From: Candidatus Poribacteria bacterium
GTDB taxonomy: Bacteria > Poribacteria > WGA-4E > WGA-3G
Assembly (NCBI GenBank): GCA_022827625.1
Contig: JAJEIE010000019.1
Location: 1-64,000 of the forward strand
Direction: 5' to 3'
DNA: 64,000 bases
A model generated the notes under the pieces. That model saw only the letters and a list, made by a program, of their open reading frames with translations. It was not told where the DNA came from and did not search any database. Below are positions 26,675 through 36,117 of the stretch, piece after piece. The number at the start of each line of letters is the position of its first letter. Position 1 is the first letter of the stretch. Position numbers and translations under genes: made by a program.

Positions 26675-27289
26675 CTAATATATCCATTGGATACCTTTAG
26701 CAATCAAAATTTTCCGCAATTCTTCTGTACACCGAAAAATCCAGATTTTCACAGTGCCGTCTTTCCGGTTCAGAATGCGGGCGATTTCTGCAATACTATA
26801 ACCTTCCAAGTGTCGCAGCATCCATGCAATACGATGGTTGGGTTTCGTTACCTGTTCAAGTGCACCTTCCAAGATTCTTTGGGCTTCCGCAGCTTCAAAT
26901 TCTTGGTCGGGTCCCGGACGTGGGTCCTCGTATTGACTCAGCGGCTGTTCGTCCTCATCGGGTAAACCACTGAGCGGACGCTCTCGGATCCGGTCGCGTT
27001 TCCGTATCGCGTCAATAATCGTGTTTCGGGCCACCGTATTTAGCCATGCTTGAAAACTGCCCTGCTCTGTGTTCCATTTGCCCAGTTTTTGCCAGACCTT
27101 AATAAACACATCTGAGGCGACCTCTTCCGCATCTTGATAGTTCCCAAGCATCCGGTGGGCTTTGTTATATACCCACTTATAGTGCTTGTCGAACAATTGC
27201 CTAAACGCAGCATCATTACCCGCTTTCGCTTGCGTCGCGAGATAGGTGTCTTCGACAGCAGATAAGTCGTTAGTTGTTTGGCGCGCCAT
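26675..27289 (-). CDS. ECF-type RNA polymerase sigma factor
   Basis: A 204-residue sigma-70-family ECF factor. Region 2 is about residues 25-95 (FRQLFDKHYKWVYNKAHRML; DAEEVASDVFIKVWQKLGKW; FQAWLNTVARNTIIDAIRKR). Region 4 is about 140-195 (QVTKPNHRIAWMLRHLEGYSIAEIARILN), with the helix-turn-helix GTVKIWIFRCTEELRK. A linker of about 35 acidic, proline-rich residues separates them. It heads a six-gene minus-strand operon. The 263 bases upstream (27290-27552) are AT-rich, with no promoter I could assign and no gene. Confidence 0.85.
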   Translation of the reverse strand: MARQTTNDLSAVEDTYLATQAKAGNDAAFRQLFDKHYKWVYNKAHRMLGNYQDAEEVASDVFIKVWQKLGKWNTEQGSFQAWLNTVARNTIIDAIRKRDRIRERPLSGLPDEDEQPLSQYEDPRPGPDQEFEAAEAQRILEGALEQVTKPNHRIAWMLRHLEGYSIAEIARILNRKDGTVKIWIFRCTEELRKILIAKGIQWIY

Positions 27290-27552
27290 TATTATCTGCT
27301 CCTTTACCTATTAAAGACCTTATAGCAGGCTAAATGATATAACGTAGATGTACCCAATTGCGTTTCAATATATCGAAAAAGAATTAAGGAAAATGGCACG
27401 CTGTGGAGAATTAACGCGCAATAAATATATGAAAAAATAAACATCTCAAGAAAGAAGTTATTCTAATTTTACTCTATTTTTTCACGCTATGTCAAGAAAA
27501 AAACAAGTTTTGTCTGATTTTCGCTGTTTTTGGTGTCTTTAAGAACGGATTG

Positions 27553-28656
27553 CTATGCGGAACGGGCTTGGAATCCTGGAGATTCTAAGTCAGATCGTAT
27601 TTCATCCAATACCACTGTCGCATAACCGCCTGCGGGAAGTGTAAAGTTGAAATGGATCCCGGTATTGTCAACTGCTGAAACTTCATGGCAGTGCATCCGC
27701 ATCCGGAGTGCTCTGCGTGTACCCGGTAGCCGGATACCCATAACCTTGCGAAATGCTTCAAAACGGATCCCTTCATCAACAAGAATTGAGGTCTCTAGTG
27801 CTAACACATCGTCGGTTGGCAGACGCATTTTATATCCGAAGATCGGTCCTGATGGACTGATTTCAAGAGCATCCGCACGTCGCTGTTCAATGCTTGCATC
27901 TGTAACAAGAAAGAATGCGCCATTACTGTGTTTTACCGCAAGGTCGCCAGCAAGGAGTTTGCCTAAATGGGGTGAGCGTTTCTCCAGCAGGCGATTGAAC
28001 AGATATGCTTGATACGCCGACAGAAATAGTTTCCGAAGCCGATGCGGAATACATAAGACCGCTCGCTCAGCGGATTTTCGCGCGAATTCCCGTTGCATGC
28101 GTTGGGTAATATCGTTTGCTCGTGGTGTGTCATCTGTGAGCATGTAGCGAACAACCTTTTCCCATTCCGATTTCATGAGTGCTTTGCCAATCAGGTGTGA
28201 ATCGTTTTTGTTTCCAAATCTCTGTGCACCGAACCGATTTGGCACCCCTTCAGTTGCCAATCGTTCCATGACTGTTTTAATTGCAGGGAGGCGGTCTTGT
28301 GCTAAGTCGCGGACTGTGATCCGAAAACGGTTACCGCGGAGGTGTCCTACTCTCAATTTATGCGCGTGCCTTTCTGCCCATAAAACTTCAATAACAGGCT
28401 GCTCAATCTTCAAAACCCGTTCTGGTGGCACACCTGCTACAGATAATATCTGGGTTGTGACCGCATTTTTATCTTTCAATCCGGCGTAACCGAAATCTCG
28501 CGCCGGTACTTGGAGTTCCCGCGCAAGTCGGTTGATCGCTTCTAATGTACTTACGTTCCGTTTTTGGATCGCAAAGAAGGTGTGTGTCCCTTCACGCGAG
28601 GGTTCATAAAGCGGGAGTTCTTCAACAATGAAATCTTCTGGCGCGATTTTGAACAT
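27553..28656 (-). CDS. truD: tRNA pseudouridine(13) synthase
   Basis: A 367-residue enzyme that makes pseudouridine at tRNA position 13. The catalytic aspartate is D62 in GLKDKNAVT. GHLRGNRFRITVR and GVPNRFGAQRFG are further TruD signatures, and YQAYLFNRLL lies in the C-terminal half. It is convergent with no partner gene. Confidence 0.9.
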   Translation of the reverse strand: MFKIAPEDFIVEELPLYEPSREGTHTFFAIQKRNVSTLEAINRLARELQVPARDFGYAGLKDKNAVTTQILSVAGVPPERVLKIEQPVIEVLWAERHAHKLRVGHLRGNRFRITVRDLAQDRLPAIKTVMERLATEGVPNRFGAQRFGNKNDSHLIGKALMKSEWEKVVRYMLTDDTPRANDITQRMQREFARKSAERAVLCIPHRLRKLFLSAYQAYLFNRLLEKRSPHLGKLLAGDLAVKHSNGAFFLVTDASIEQRRADALEISPSGPIFGYKMRLPTDDVLALETSILVDEGIRFEAFRKVMGIRLPGTRRALRMRMHCHEVSAVDNTGIHFNFTLPAGGYATVVLDEIRSDLESPGFQARSA

Positions 28657-28784
28657 TTTGCCTGCTTTCGGTGGGGTTGCTATTAAATTTTTATTTGTCT
28701 ATGCAAAATTATTGCGTTTGTGGAATGTATTCTCTTTATTTATTATAAGAATTATCACCTTGTTTGTCAAATCGTACTACTGAC

Positions 28785-28830
28785 AGTTAACGGCTGATGA
28801 AAACTGATAACTGAGTCCTCCAGAGGTAGC
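28785..28830. repeat. Short repeat-like intergenic stretch
   Basis: GACAGTTAACGGCTGATG followed by AAACTGATAACTGAGTCC resembles the CAGTTATC/GATAACT repeats at 12795-12887. It probably belongs to the same dispersed family. The remaining gap (28657-28903) holds the promoter-like site below and AT-rich sequence. Confidence 0.4.
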
Positions 28831-28838
28831 AATATTGT

Positions 28839-28867
28839 TTGCTATCTGCGGTTAATTGTGATATACT
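28839..28867 (+). promoter_or_regulatory. Probable sigma-70-type promoter
   Basis: TTGCTA (28839-28844) and TATACT (28862-28867) are 17 bases apart, and the ferredoxin-fusion ATG is 37 bases downstream. It would drive that gene and bioA. Confidence 0.45.
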
Positions 28868-28903
28868 TAATATCGAAGTATCTACTACAAAAAGGAGGGG
28901 GAA

Positions 28904-30163
28904 ATGGCTTACATAATTTGTGAACCGTGCGTTGACGTGATGGATACTGCATGTGTTGATGTCTGTCCGGTGGATTGCATACATACCACAGAGGGCGAAA
29001 ACCAGCTTTATATCAATCCTGATGAATGTATTGACTGCGCTGCGTGTGAACCCGCATGTCCGGTTGACGCAATCGCAATGGAAAGTGATGTGCCAGCCGA
29101 GTGGCAACCGTTCATTGAGATAAACCGTAAATTTTTCGAGACATTCGTTAAACCTGAAACCGCAGATAGTGGAGAGGGTGAGGCTGGAACGACGGGGAGA
29201 GGGAAGGAACAGGGCATTCCCGAAGAATTCGCACAAGTGCCGGAGCTTCCAGAGTCAAGGCTGCGTGCCCCTTTTAATCTTTTGGTCCTGCTCTTGCAAC
29301 CGCTACTCGGTGCCTTTTCAGCAGGTTTTAAAACACGGCTTGAAGAGATGGCAGGGAACCCGGTCGTCTTTAGTGCAGCGGTATCAACCGGTATTAATGC
29401 GCTCATCAATATAACGCTCTATCCGCTTGTCCTTTTCTTGATCGGTGTAAGAGGGGAAAGTGCAAGCCTATTCACCAATGAAGGTAATTTGATGATCTTC
29501 TTGGGAATAGTGATTGCAATCGCTGAAGGTGTTTATCGGTTTAAAGACGAATTCAACTCAACAGTCGATCAACCGCGTTATGGTGCGGCGTTCTACGGTT
29601 GGATTGCTTCGTTAGTTGCGACACCGGTGCTGATCGGCTTACGTTCTGCTCTCGTTGTTACGCCGACACAAGCGCGTACGACGGTACCCGGGTCCGTTGA
29701 TACTGGTGGCACGCTCTACTCTGATGACGTGCGGGAACGCTACAGACGCTACGGTATGGTGAATCGTATCACAGAAAAGGCGAGCCACTACGAAGTTGAA
29801 ATTGAGTTTCCCAGATGGGTGCCTAATTCCGTTAGTAAAGAGGCGTACAATCTTCCGGATCGCATGCCCGACTACACCTATGAAATTAATCTCAGTTCTC
29901 CGTATATGCCGGACGCAACACCCGCTCCTGAAAGTGTTTTAACCGTTCAGACCCAGTTGGATGATCCGAGATTCGCTCCCATATTAGGGCGCGCAAGTTC
30001 GTTCCCAAACGGCTTCACGAATATCCTACCGCTCTCAGGACAACCGGAGGACTTTCAGGCGATTTATCGGGATAAAGTGCTAACGATTGTCGTTGCCAAA
30101 AATGGGAGTTGTGACGCGCTCGGACTTGAACCGACAGTCCATTACGCCAAACTCAAGGGATAG
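28904..30163 (+). CDS. Seven-iron ferredoxin fused to membrane and Hsp20-like domains
   Basis: A 419-residue fusion. Residues 1-55 are a 7Fe ferredoxin: C9, C17 and C52 would hold a 3Fe-4S cluster and C21, C42, C45 and C48 a 4Fe-4S cluster. A Gly-rich acidic linker (about 75-100) leads to a membrane part with about four hydrophobic segments (LLVLLLQPLLGAF, NALINITLYPLVLFLIG and others). The C-terminal about 130 residues (HYEVEIEFPRW, NILPLSGQPEDFQAIYRDK, VLTIVVAK) fit the Hsp20/alpha-crystallin pattern. I know of no established family with this order. AAGGAGG precedes the ATG. bioA follows by 18 bases. Confidence 0.7.
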   Translation: MAYIICEPCVDVMDTACVDVCPVDCIHTTEGENQLYINPDECIDCAACEPACPVDAIAMESDVPAEWQPFIEINRKFFETFVKPETADSGEGEAGTTGRGKEQGIPEEFAQVPELPESRLRAPFNLLVLLLQPLLGAFSAGFKTRLEEMAGNPVVFSAAVSTGINALINITLYPLVLFLIGVRGESASLFTNEGNLMIFLGIVIAIAEGVYRFKDEFNSTVDQPRYGAAFYGWIASLVATPVLIGLRSALVVTPTQARTTVPGSVDTGGTLYSDDVRERYRRYGMVNRITEKASHYEVEIEFPRWVPNSVSKEAYNLPDRMPDYTYEINLSSPYMPDATPAPESVLTVQTQLDDPRFAPILGRASSFPNGFTNILPLSGQPEDFQAIYRDKVLTIVVAKNGSCDALGLEPTVHYAKLKG

Positions 30164-30181
30164 TCAAACCCGTTAGAGACT

Positions 30182-31528
30182 ATGGTTGATAAAGAGACGC
30201 TTGCTGCTTGGGATAAGCGTTACCTCTGGCACCCATTTACACAAATGCAGGATTGGTTGGCAGAGGCACCCGTTATTATTGCGCGTGGTGAAGGGTGTTA
30301 CCTCATTGATGTTGATGGGAATCGGTATATTGACGGTGTGGCTTCTATGTGGACGAGCGTCCATGGGCACAACCATCCCGAGTTAAACACCGCACTCAAA
30401 ACACAGGTGGATAAGGTCGCGCATAGCACGTTGCTCGGTTATAGCAACATTCCGGCGATTGAACTTGCAAAAAAATTAGTAGAACTCACGCCGGTAGGAC
30501 TCAATAAGGTATTTTATTCTGATAATGGTTCAACCGCTGTCGAAATTGCGTTGAAGATGGTGTATCAGTACTGGCAGCACAAGGGTGAACCGCAACGGAA
30601 ACTGTTTGTTCATTTTGATAACGCATACCACGGCGATACGATAGGGGCTATGAGTGTCGGCGGCATTGATAGTTTCCACGCGACCTTTGATTCCCTCCTT
30701 TTCAAAGGGATCCGTGTATCTACGCCTGACACCTATCGTTCCCGCAATACCAACGACTCGGTGATTAAAACCCAATGGCTCAATGCGGTGGAAAATACCC
30801 TGTCTGTGCATAGCGGGCAAATCGCAGGTATCATTTTGGAGCCGTTAATTCAGGGTGCTGGCGGTATGCTTCTTTCACCCAGAGGGTTTCTGAAAGAGCT
30901 CTCTGCCTTGGCGAAACAGTGGAAAACACTTCTTATTGTTGACGAAGTGATGACCGGGTTTGGACGCACCGGCAAAATGTGGGCATGTGAACACGAATCT
31001 ATCACACCCGACCTCTTATGCACGGCGAAAGGACTCGCAGCCGGTTATCTCCCTCTCGCTGCGACGTTAACCACGGACGAAATCTATAACGCCTTCCTCG
31101 GTGAATATAGGGACCTCAAAACCTTTTTCCACGGACATACTTTCACGGGCAATCCGTTAGCGTGTGCCGTCGCGTTAGAAAATATCGCTATTTTCGAGCG
31201 CGAAAATCTTCTTTCCCGACTCCAACCTACGATTGCACACTTCAAAAACCGGCTTCAAGAATTCTACAGACTGTCGCATGTCAGCGATGTCCGTGTGTGC
31301 GGACTTGCCGCAGGTATAGACTTAATGAAAAACCCAGATACCCATACGCCTTATCCGTTTGAGGAGAAGGTAGGTATCCGGGTTTGTAAAGAGGCACTCA
31401 CCCGTGGCGCGCTACTCCGTCCACTTGTCAATACGATCGTCTTGATGCCCCCATTGCAGATTTCGGTGCCAGCGTTAGATACACTGCTGGACATCGTTTA
31501 TGCGTCAATTGAAGCGGTGCCAGAGTGA
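30182..31528 (+). CDS. bioA: Adenosylmethionine-8-amino-7-oxononanoate aminotransferase
   Basis: A 448-residue PLP-dependent class III transaminase of biotin synthesis, using S-adenosylmethionine as amino donor. WHPFTQMQDW near the start is diagnostic for BioA. DEVMTGFGRTGKMWACEH and the PLP lysine K283 in CTAKGLAAG confirm the fold. The length is normal. Other bio genes are not in the window, and its pairing with the ferredoxin fusion (18-base gap) is odd but could reflect iron-sulfur demand of BioB; that is speculation. Confidence 0.9.
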   Translation: MVDKETLAAWDKRYLWHPFTQMQDWLAEAPVIIARGEGCYLIDVDGNRYIDGVASMWTSVHGHNHPELNTALKTQVDKVAHSTLLGYSNIPAIELAKKLVELTPVGLNKVFYSDNGSTAVEIALKMVYQYWQHKGEPQRKLFVHFDNAYHGDTIGAMSVGGIDSFHATFDSLLFKGIRVSTPDTYRSRNTNDSVIKTQWLNAVENTLSVHSGQIAGIILEPLIQGAGGMLLSPRGFLKELSALAKQWKTLLIVDEVMTGFGRTGKMWACEHESITPDLLCTAKGLAAGYLPLAATLTTDEIYNAFLGEYRDLKTFFHGHTFTGNPLACAVALENIAIFERENLLSRLQPTIAHFKNRLQEFYRLSHVSDVRVCGLAAGIDLMKNPDTHTPYPFEEKVGIRVCKEALTRGALLRPLVNTIVLMPPLQISVPALDTLLDIVYASIEAVPE

Positions 31529-31540
31529 AATTTAAAAAAA

Positions 31541-31565
31541 TAGGACGGGTTTTAAACCCGCCCTA
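31541..31565. repeat. Hairpin repeat of the GTAGG family, convergent-gene spacer
   Basis: A near-perfect palindrome: TAGG and CGGGTTT answered by AAACCCG and CCTA. It lies between the convergent bioA and propeller genes and could terminate both, but there is no T-run. Confidence 0.6.
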
Positions 31566-31582
31566 CGATTCGTTAAAACCTT

Positions 31583-33721
31583 TTAGAAACCGCCGCGGCG
31601 CACTGCCATGTTTTGTGCCCTGTCTGTTACCTGAATGGTGATGGTGTGTGCCCCTTCAGAGAGTTCACCGGTTTCCAGGAGAAGTTTCTCCTGCTTGGAG
31701 TCAAAGATGCCGTCCTCTGGGAAGATGGCTTTCCAGTGCTCATCGTTGTCAATCTTATAAACCGCTTTCTCAATTGGGGTGCTCATGTCTGTGACATCAC
31801 AGGCAACTTGATAAGTGCCGTTACCGTTCGCAGTGACCTGAATTTCCCCGATAGCGGGTTGGGTGTTATCTATGTCAAACGGCATGCTGACCTTCTCAAC
31901 AGATTTCGCCCAGCCAACCGGGTTGCTGAGTTTGTCAGTTGCGACAACTTTCACTGTATAGCGTCCATCTCCGACAGTGGTGATATCCCATTCGTGTTCC
32001 GCTTTTGACAGTTCTTTTTTCAGAAGTCGCCAGTTATTCTCCGTAACCGCTTTGTAGTAGACAGTATACTGCAAAGTGTCGTCATTTGCGTCTTCCACTT
32101 TCCAGTTAATTTTCCAGTTTTTAGATGGCGTGCTGTTTCCAGTGCTGGATCCACCACTACTGCCACCACGCGCGCCCGGTGGTGCTAATCCACCGGAGGG
32201 ACGCCGTCCTTGCTCTCTGTTCCCGCTGCCACTGCCGTCATCTATTTCAATGCTGGTAAACCTCGGCTCAATATTAGTCTGCACAGAGGCAAGCGTTACC
32301 TTCTTCAAGATGGGCGTTTGCGTGGTATTACTGGTCGTAATCTTGGCACGCCATTGGATGTACTGTGCATCGGCGTTCGGAATCTGAGAACCTTCTGCGG
32401 TTGTGAGTTCCTCTGACCAATCGTTCCATGTATCGTCCGGCTTTTTGGTGTTACCGGTACGGGTTGAGAAGGAGATAGCCGTTCCTTCTGCCGTTTCGGC
32501 TTCCCATGCGAGTTTACCCCAACGCGAGAGGCTTTGTGCATCGTGGACCGTTGATTCAAGCGTGCCTGATTCGACATAGGTCGTTGTGAGCGTAAAGAGT
32601 TTACCGGGATTTCCGGTTGCGAGGAGGGTTCGGGTGTTGCCGTCTATCTCTTTTTGGTGTATTGCGATGACTTGGTTCGCTGCGCATTTTCCGACTTCAA
32701 TGTGATCGCCAGTCATCGGGTTGATGCGATAGAGTTTCCCATCATCTCCGGTACCTACAAGGATTTGGGTGTCGCTTTCGAGGACAATCGCCAAGATGAG
32801 CGGTTCCGGCGAATTCCAAATGGGCGCGATAGTGCCGTCTGGACGAATCTTGTAGATGTTGGATTTGTTTTCTTGAGGGGCGCCACCGCCAGGTGGGGGT
32901 GGACCGCTCGGCGTCGGTGGTCCATTTGCGCCTCGGCGACCTCTTGAGGGTTCCGCGGGTGCCGAGGTAACAACTGCGGCGTAGAGGTTCCCTTGGCTAT
33001 CCATTTCCAAGGCGCGCACCTCTTTTTCGTCCGCTTGATAGATAACTTTCGCTGTGCCGTCGTTCATAACGTGATAGATGATCCCGTTGTCGCTACTTCC
33101 GGCATAAAATCCGTTTTCTGCTGCCAACAACGTCATGAGATTTTTCTCTTCAGCATCAAAGAGAACGCTGGATTCACCCTCTGGTGTGATTTTGTAGATT
33201 TTACCATCCGTGCCTGTCGCAGCGTAGAGATTGCCCGCATCGTCAAATTGCAACGACCATACGTATTTATCACCTTCATTGAGAATCGTCTGTGGCGGTG
33301 TTGTCGCGTCAGTGATTTTGTAAATCAATCCATCCGGTCCTGTACCAGCATAGAGAACATCGTCGGGTCCAATGGCGAGGCTGTAAATTGTAACTTCAGG
33401 TGAGTTATAGTAAAGTTCAGCGGTGTCTCCATCGGCGTTAATTTTATAGATTTTTCCTTCGTTACCAGTGCCAACGTAGAGGTTGCCTGCTGAATCCTCA
33501 ACAAGCGCCCAAACCTGAGTCTCTTTGAGTTTCGTGAAAGATTCGATTTTAGGAGACAACATAACGTCGCCGGTACTTGTAAATGAAAGATCTTTAGGTT
33601 TGCCTGCCTCAAAATCGGCGTGATTTTGCTGTTCCCACAACGAAGTCTTGACGGCGAGTGCGACATTTGTGAGCATAAAAACGGTTAAAATAAGACTCCA
33701 AAAGGAGATGACACGGCGCAT
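31583..33721 (-). CDS. Secreted NHL/beta-propeller protein with C-terminal Ig-like part
   Basis: A 712-residue protein with a signal peptide (MRRVISFWSLILTVFMLTNVALA). Residues 60-350 carry repeated blades such as ENGFYAGSSDNGIIYHV and DDVLYAGTGPDGLIYKITD (NHL/propeller type). The later part (about 530-700) has beta-sandwich strands (WKINWKVEDANDDTLQYTVYYKA, DGRYTVKVVATDKLSNPVGW). Two Gly/Pro/Ser-rich inserts interrupt it (about 265-290 and 500-535). A binding or scaffold role outside the cell is inferred. No W-G tag is present; it ends MAVRRGGF. Confidence 0.7.
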   Translation of the reverse strand: MRRVISFWSLILTVFMLTNVALAVKTSLWEQQNHADFEAGKPKDLSFTSTGDVMLSPKIESFTKLKETQVWALVEDSAGNLYVGTGNEGKIYKINADGDTAELYYNSPEVTIYSLAIGPDDVLYAGTGPDGLIYKITDATTPPQTILNEGDKYVWSLQFDDAGNLYAATGTDGKIYKITPEGESSVLFDAEEKNLMTLLAAENGFYAGSSDNGIIYHVMNDGTAKVIYQADEKEVRALEMDSQGNLYAAVVTSAPAEPSRGRRGANGPPTPSGPPPPGGGAPQENKSNIYKIRPDGTIAPIWNSPEPLILAIVLESDTQILVGTGDDGKLYRINPMTGDHIEVGKCAANQVIAIHQKEIDGNTRTLLATGNPGKLFTLTTTYVESGTLESTVHDAQSLSRWGKLAWEAETAEGTAISFSTRTGNTKKPDDTWNDWSEELTTAEGSQIPNADAQYIQWRAKITTSNTTQTPILKKVTLASVQTNIEPRFTSIEIDDGSGSGNREQGRRPSGGLAPPGARGGSSGGSSTGNSTPSKNWKINWKVEDANDDTLQYTVYYKAVTENNWRLLKKELSKAEHEWDITTVGDGRYTVKVVATDKLSNPVGWAKSVEKVSMPFDIDNTQPAIGEIQVTANGNGTYQVACDVTDMSTPIEKAVYKIDNDEHWKAIFPEDGIFDSKQEKLLLETGELSEGAHTITIQVTDRAQNMAVRRGGF

Positions 33722-33815
33722 TAAAAGTACCCTCCTATAGGGTTATTTAGGCGAGACTTGAAAAGTGATGTAGCAAGCTGCCAAATTTAAGTTTTTGTAT
33801 ATAATTTATTTAGCC

Positions 33816-35735
33816 TTATTCAGCGTTCCTGTCAACAACCAATCGAATGATACCGCTGCCAAAGATAACGTAATCTGTGGCGACCTTGTCCATTTGTAGC
33901 GTCGTCGCCGAGGTATATCCACTATCCCCGGTCTGCTTTGCGGTGTTCATTACAGACATAACTGAAGGTGGCAGACTCTCGAATTCTTCTCCTTGAACGG
34001 TAAGGCCCGGTTCGGGCACAAAGAGTTCCATGATAATATCGGAGTTCCGTTCACCGCGCTGCAGCAGTTTGATGAGTTGGTTGATGTTTTTGTGGCGAAA
34101 ATTAAGTGGCGCACGGGACCGCTGCCAGGACTCGTGAAAATTCGCATTTCCGGCGAGGAGTGTGACAAGCCCTTCTGGCGCATCCTTAGGAATAGTGATC
34201 GTACCGGTCTGTGTTACAGGTGCTTCGAGATAGGGCTGCAATGTTATTTCTACTGCAACGGTATCTCCAGGGCGGTAGCGAAGTTTATCCATCCGAAGGC
34301 TCTGAATCCGCGCTGTACGTCGTTTATCTCCTATTTTCAGATCGAGTGTAACGTTCTCAACTTGAACCTTTGTATAAGGATTGATGCCGAGTTGGAACAT
34401 TGGTGACATGAGCGTCTGCATGACCCCAAACCCGGGGGATCCTCTGGAAGAATATATGTTCTTATAGACTAATTCGCGGTTCTTGAGGTCGGGATGTTCT
34501 TTCAGCGTGATGGTTGCTTCCATATTGAGGGTGTAATCTCCCAGATAAAACTCAAGTGTGTCCATGAGCATCCACGCCGCCATGCCTGTGTAAATCGGAG
34601 ATAAACTGCGATGCCGAATCACTTCGTATGACTTCTGATGTCGCTTACTATCGGCGGTCTGCACATTGACATTTACAGGAATATAACTCGGGTGTTTTCC
34701 GATGATACCCGCAATGGCAGGATCCCTATCTTGCACTAAAGTCCCGATGGGCTGCGTCGGTGATGCTATTTTGGAGGAGCGGGAACGGCTTGGAAGGATA
34801 AAATGCACATACCCACCAGAAAGCGGGATATTGACGTTACCCTCTGCAGATGCAGAATGTCCATAAGCGAGGAGTTCATTACCATCTATGTAAGTGATTG
34901 TCCCATAACCAAAAAATGCAACATCACCCCGGACAAATTCCGTCCCGATCATCTGTCCCTCTTCAACCGGCGATTCCTTAACGGGACCTCCACCGCCTGA
35001 TGCTTGGACCGGCGTAAAATTGAGTTTATCAAACATCGGCTTGATAAATCGTATGACCTCCGAATTAAGGGTTGGAAGTGTGACAGGGATAGATAATCGC
35101 GCGGATCTCATTTGGGAAGGCATATCGGTAACACTGTCACGCCACATTTCATCAAAAGCACGTGGCACCTGTGCGACCTGACCATCGCGGAGCAGAGACT
35201 GACCGGTATCCAATCCATATTGATGCATCGCTGCGGAAGCATCGAGGTTAAAGAGTTGAGCACCTTCGTAGCTTAAATTGGGTTTCATCCCACGCTGTGC
35301 GACTTTCAACATTAATTCAAAGGGGGTTACCCCAAAACCGTTGGCATGTTCTCGCTGGTTAAAGTAACCGAGAGAAAGTGCCCCCATGAGGCGTCCGTCA
35401 ATGTATATTGGACTACCACTCATACCGCCGGCAACACCCGTGCGTTTAAAGTTGTCGCTCAACCCCTTCATCCATACCACATGCCATCCTGGGATAAAGT
35501 TGTGTTCAACGCTGACAACTTCACATTCAAATTCTTCCACCGTTGTCCCGGAAAAGACCGTGTAGCCTTTCCCTTTCATACCCGGTTTCACTTCGGACAA
35601 CGGCATAAATTTTTCAGCATCCCACTCAATCTGCGAATAACTGTGAGGCACAGCCAAGTAGAACACTATAAGCGCACAAAGCAAAATTTTACCTATACCG
35701 ATAAAATTTATCTTTGCTGTACATTCCTTTTTCAC
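33816..35735 (-). CDS. SpoIVB-type (S55) peptidase-like secreted protein
   Basis: A 639-residue protein. After an N-terminal signal peptide, residues about 40-140 match the S55 core: LSEVKPGMKGKGYTVFSG, EEFECEVVSVEHNF and TGVAGGMSGSPIYIDGRLMGA, with the GMSGSP segment carrying the nucleophilic serine region. GHSASAEG later resembles the histidine-bearing region. The start is a GTG at 35735, with GAGGAG 8 bases upstream; the longer ATG version adds 17 residues that spoil the signal peptide. It lies 94 bases upstream of the propeller gene, so the two may be co-transcribed. Confidence 0.75.
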   Translation of the reverse strand: MKKECTAKINFIGIGKILLCALIVFYLAVPHSYSQIEWDAEKFMPLSEVKPGMKGKGYTVFSGTTVEEFECEVVSVEHNFIPGWHVVWMKGLSDNFKRTGVAGGMSGSPIYIDGRLMGALSLGYFNQREHANGFGVTPFELMLKVAQRGMKPNLSYEGAQLFNLDASAAMHQYGLDTGQSLLRDGQVAQVPRAFDEMWRDSVTDMPSQMRSARLSIPVTLPTLNSEVIRFIKPMFDKLNFTPVQASGGGGPVKESPVEEGQMIGTEFVRGDVAFFGYGTITYIDGNELLAYGHSASAEGNVNIPLSGGYVHFILPSRSRSSKIASPTQPIGTLVQDRDPAIAGIIGKHPSYIPVNVNVQTADSKRHQKSYEVIRHRSLSPIYTGMAAWMLMDTLEFYLGDYTLNMEATITLKEHPDLKNRELVYKNIYSSRGSPGFGVMQTLMSPMFQLGINPYTKVQVENVTLDLKIGDKRRTARIQSLRMDKLRYRPGDTVAVEITLQPYLEAPVTQTGTITIPKDAPEGLVTLLAGNANFHESWQRSRAPLNFRHKNINQLIKLLQRGERNSDIIMELFVPEPGLTVQGEEFESLPPSVMSVMNTAKQTGDSGYTSATTLQMDKVATDYVIFGSGIIRLVVDRNAE

Positions 35736-36117
35736 AACATTTACTCCTCTCTGAACTATTGAAAATCTGTTTATATTCATGACCATGATTTCTCTTGCAA
35801 ATTACTTAAATAGTAAACTCTCTAATTCGCCTTTTCGCTGTTCCAATCTCCCAATTGAGGTCTCTGGCTGGTGGGAAAATGTGTAGGTTTTTACTTGTCC
35901 TCAGGGCAAAAAGGGTGATTCTAATGTAAAGTATTGAGCGGCCTACGAATGCAGTAAAAACATAGTGTTATCTATTATACCTAATGAGAGATTTGATGTC
36001 AACTGGAATTGGCAAAAATCTCAGGGCTATTACGCGTGTTTCCTTGCTTTTGACTTGTTCTTTTTCTCTTGCCGTGTTATTATTCTTAAAAAACGGTTGA
36101 GGAGCTGCACGCATAGC

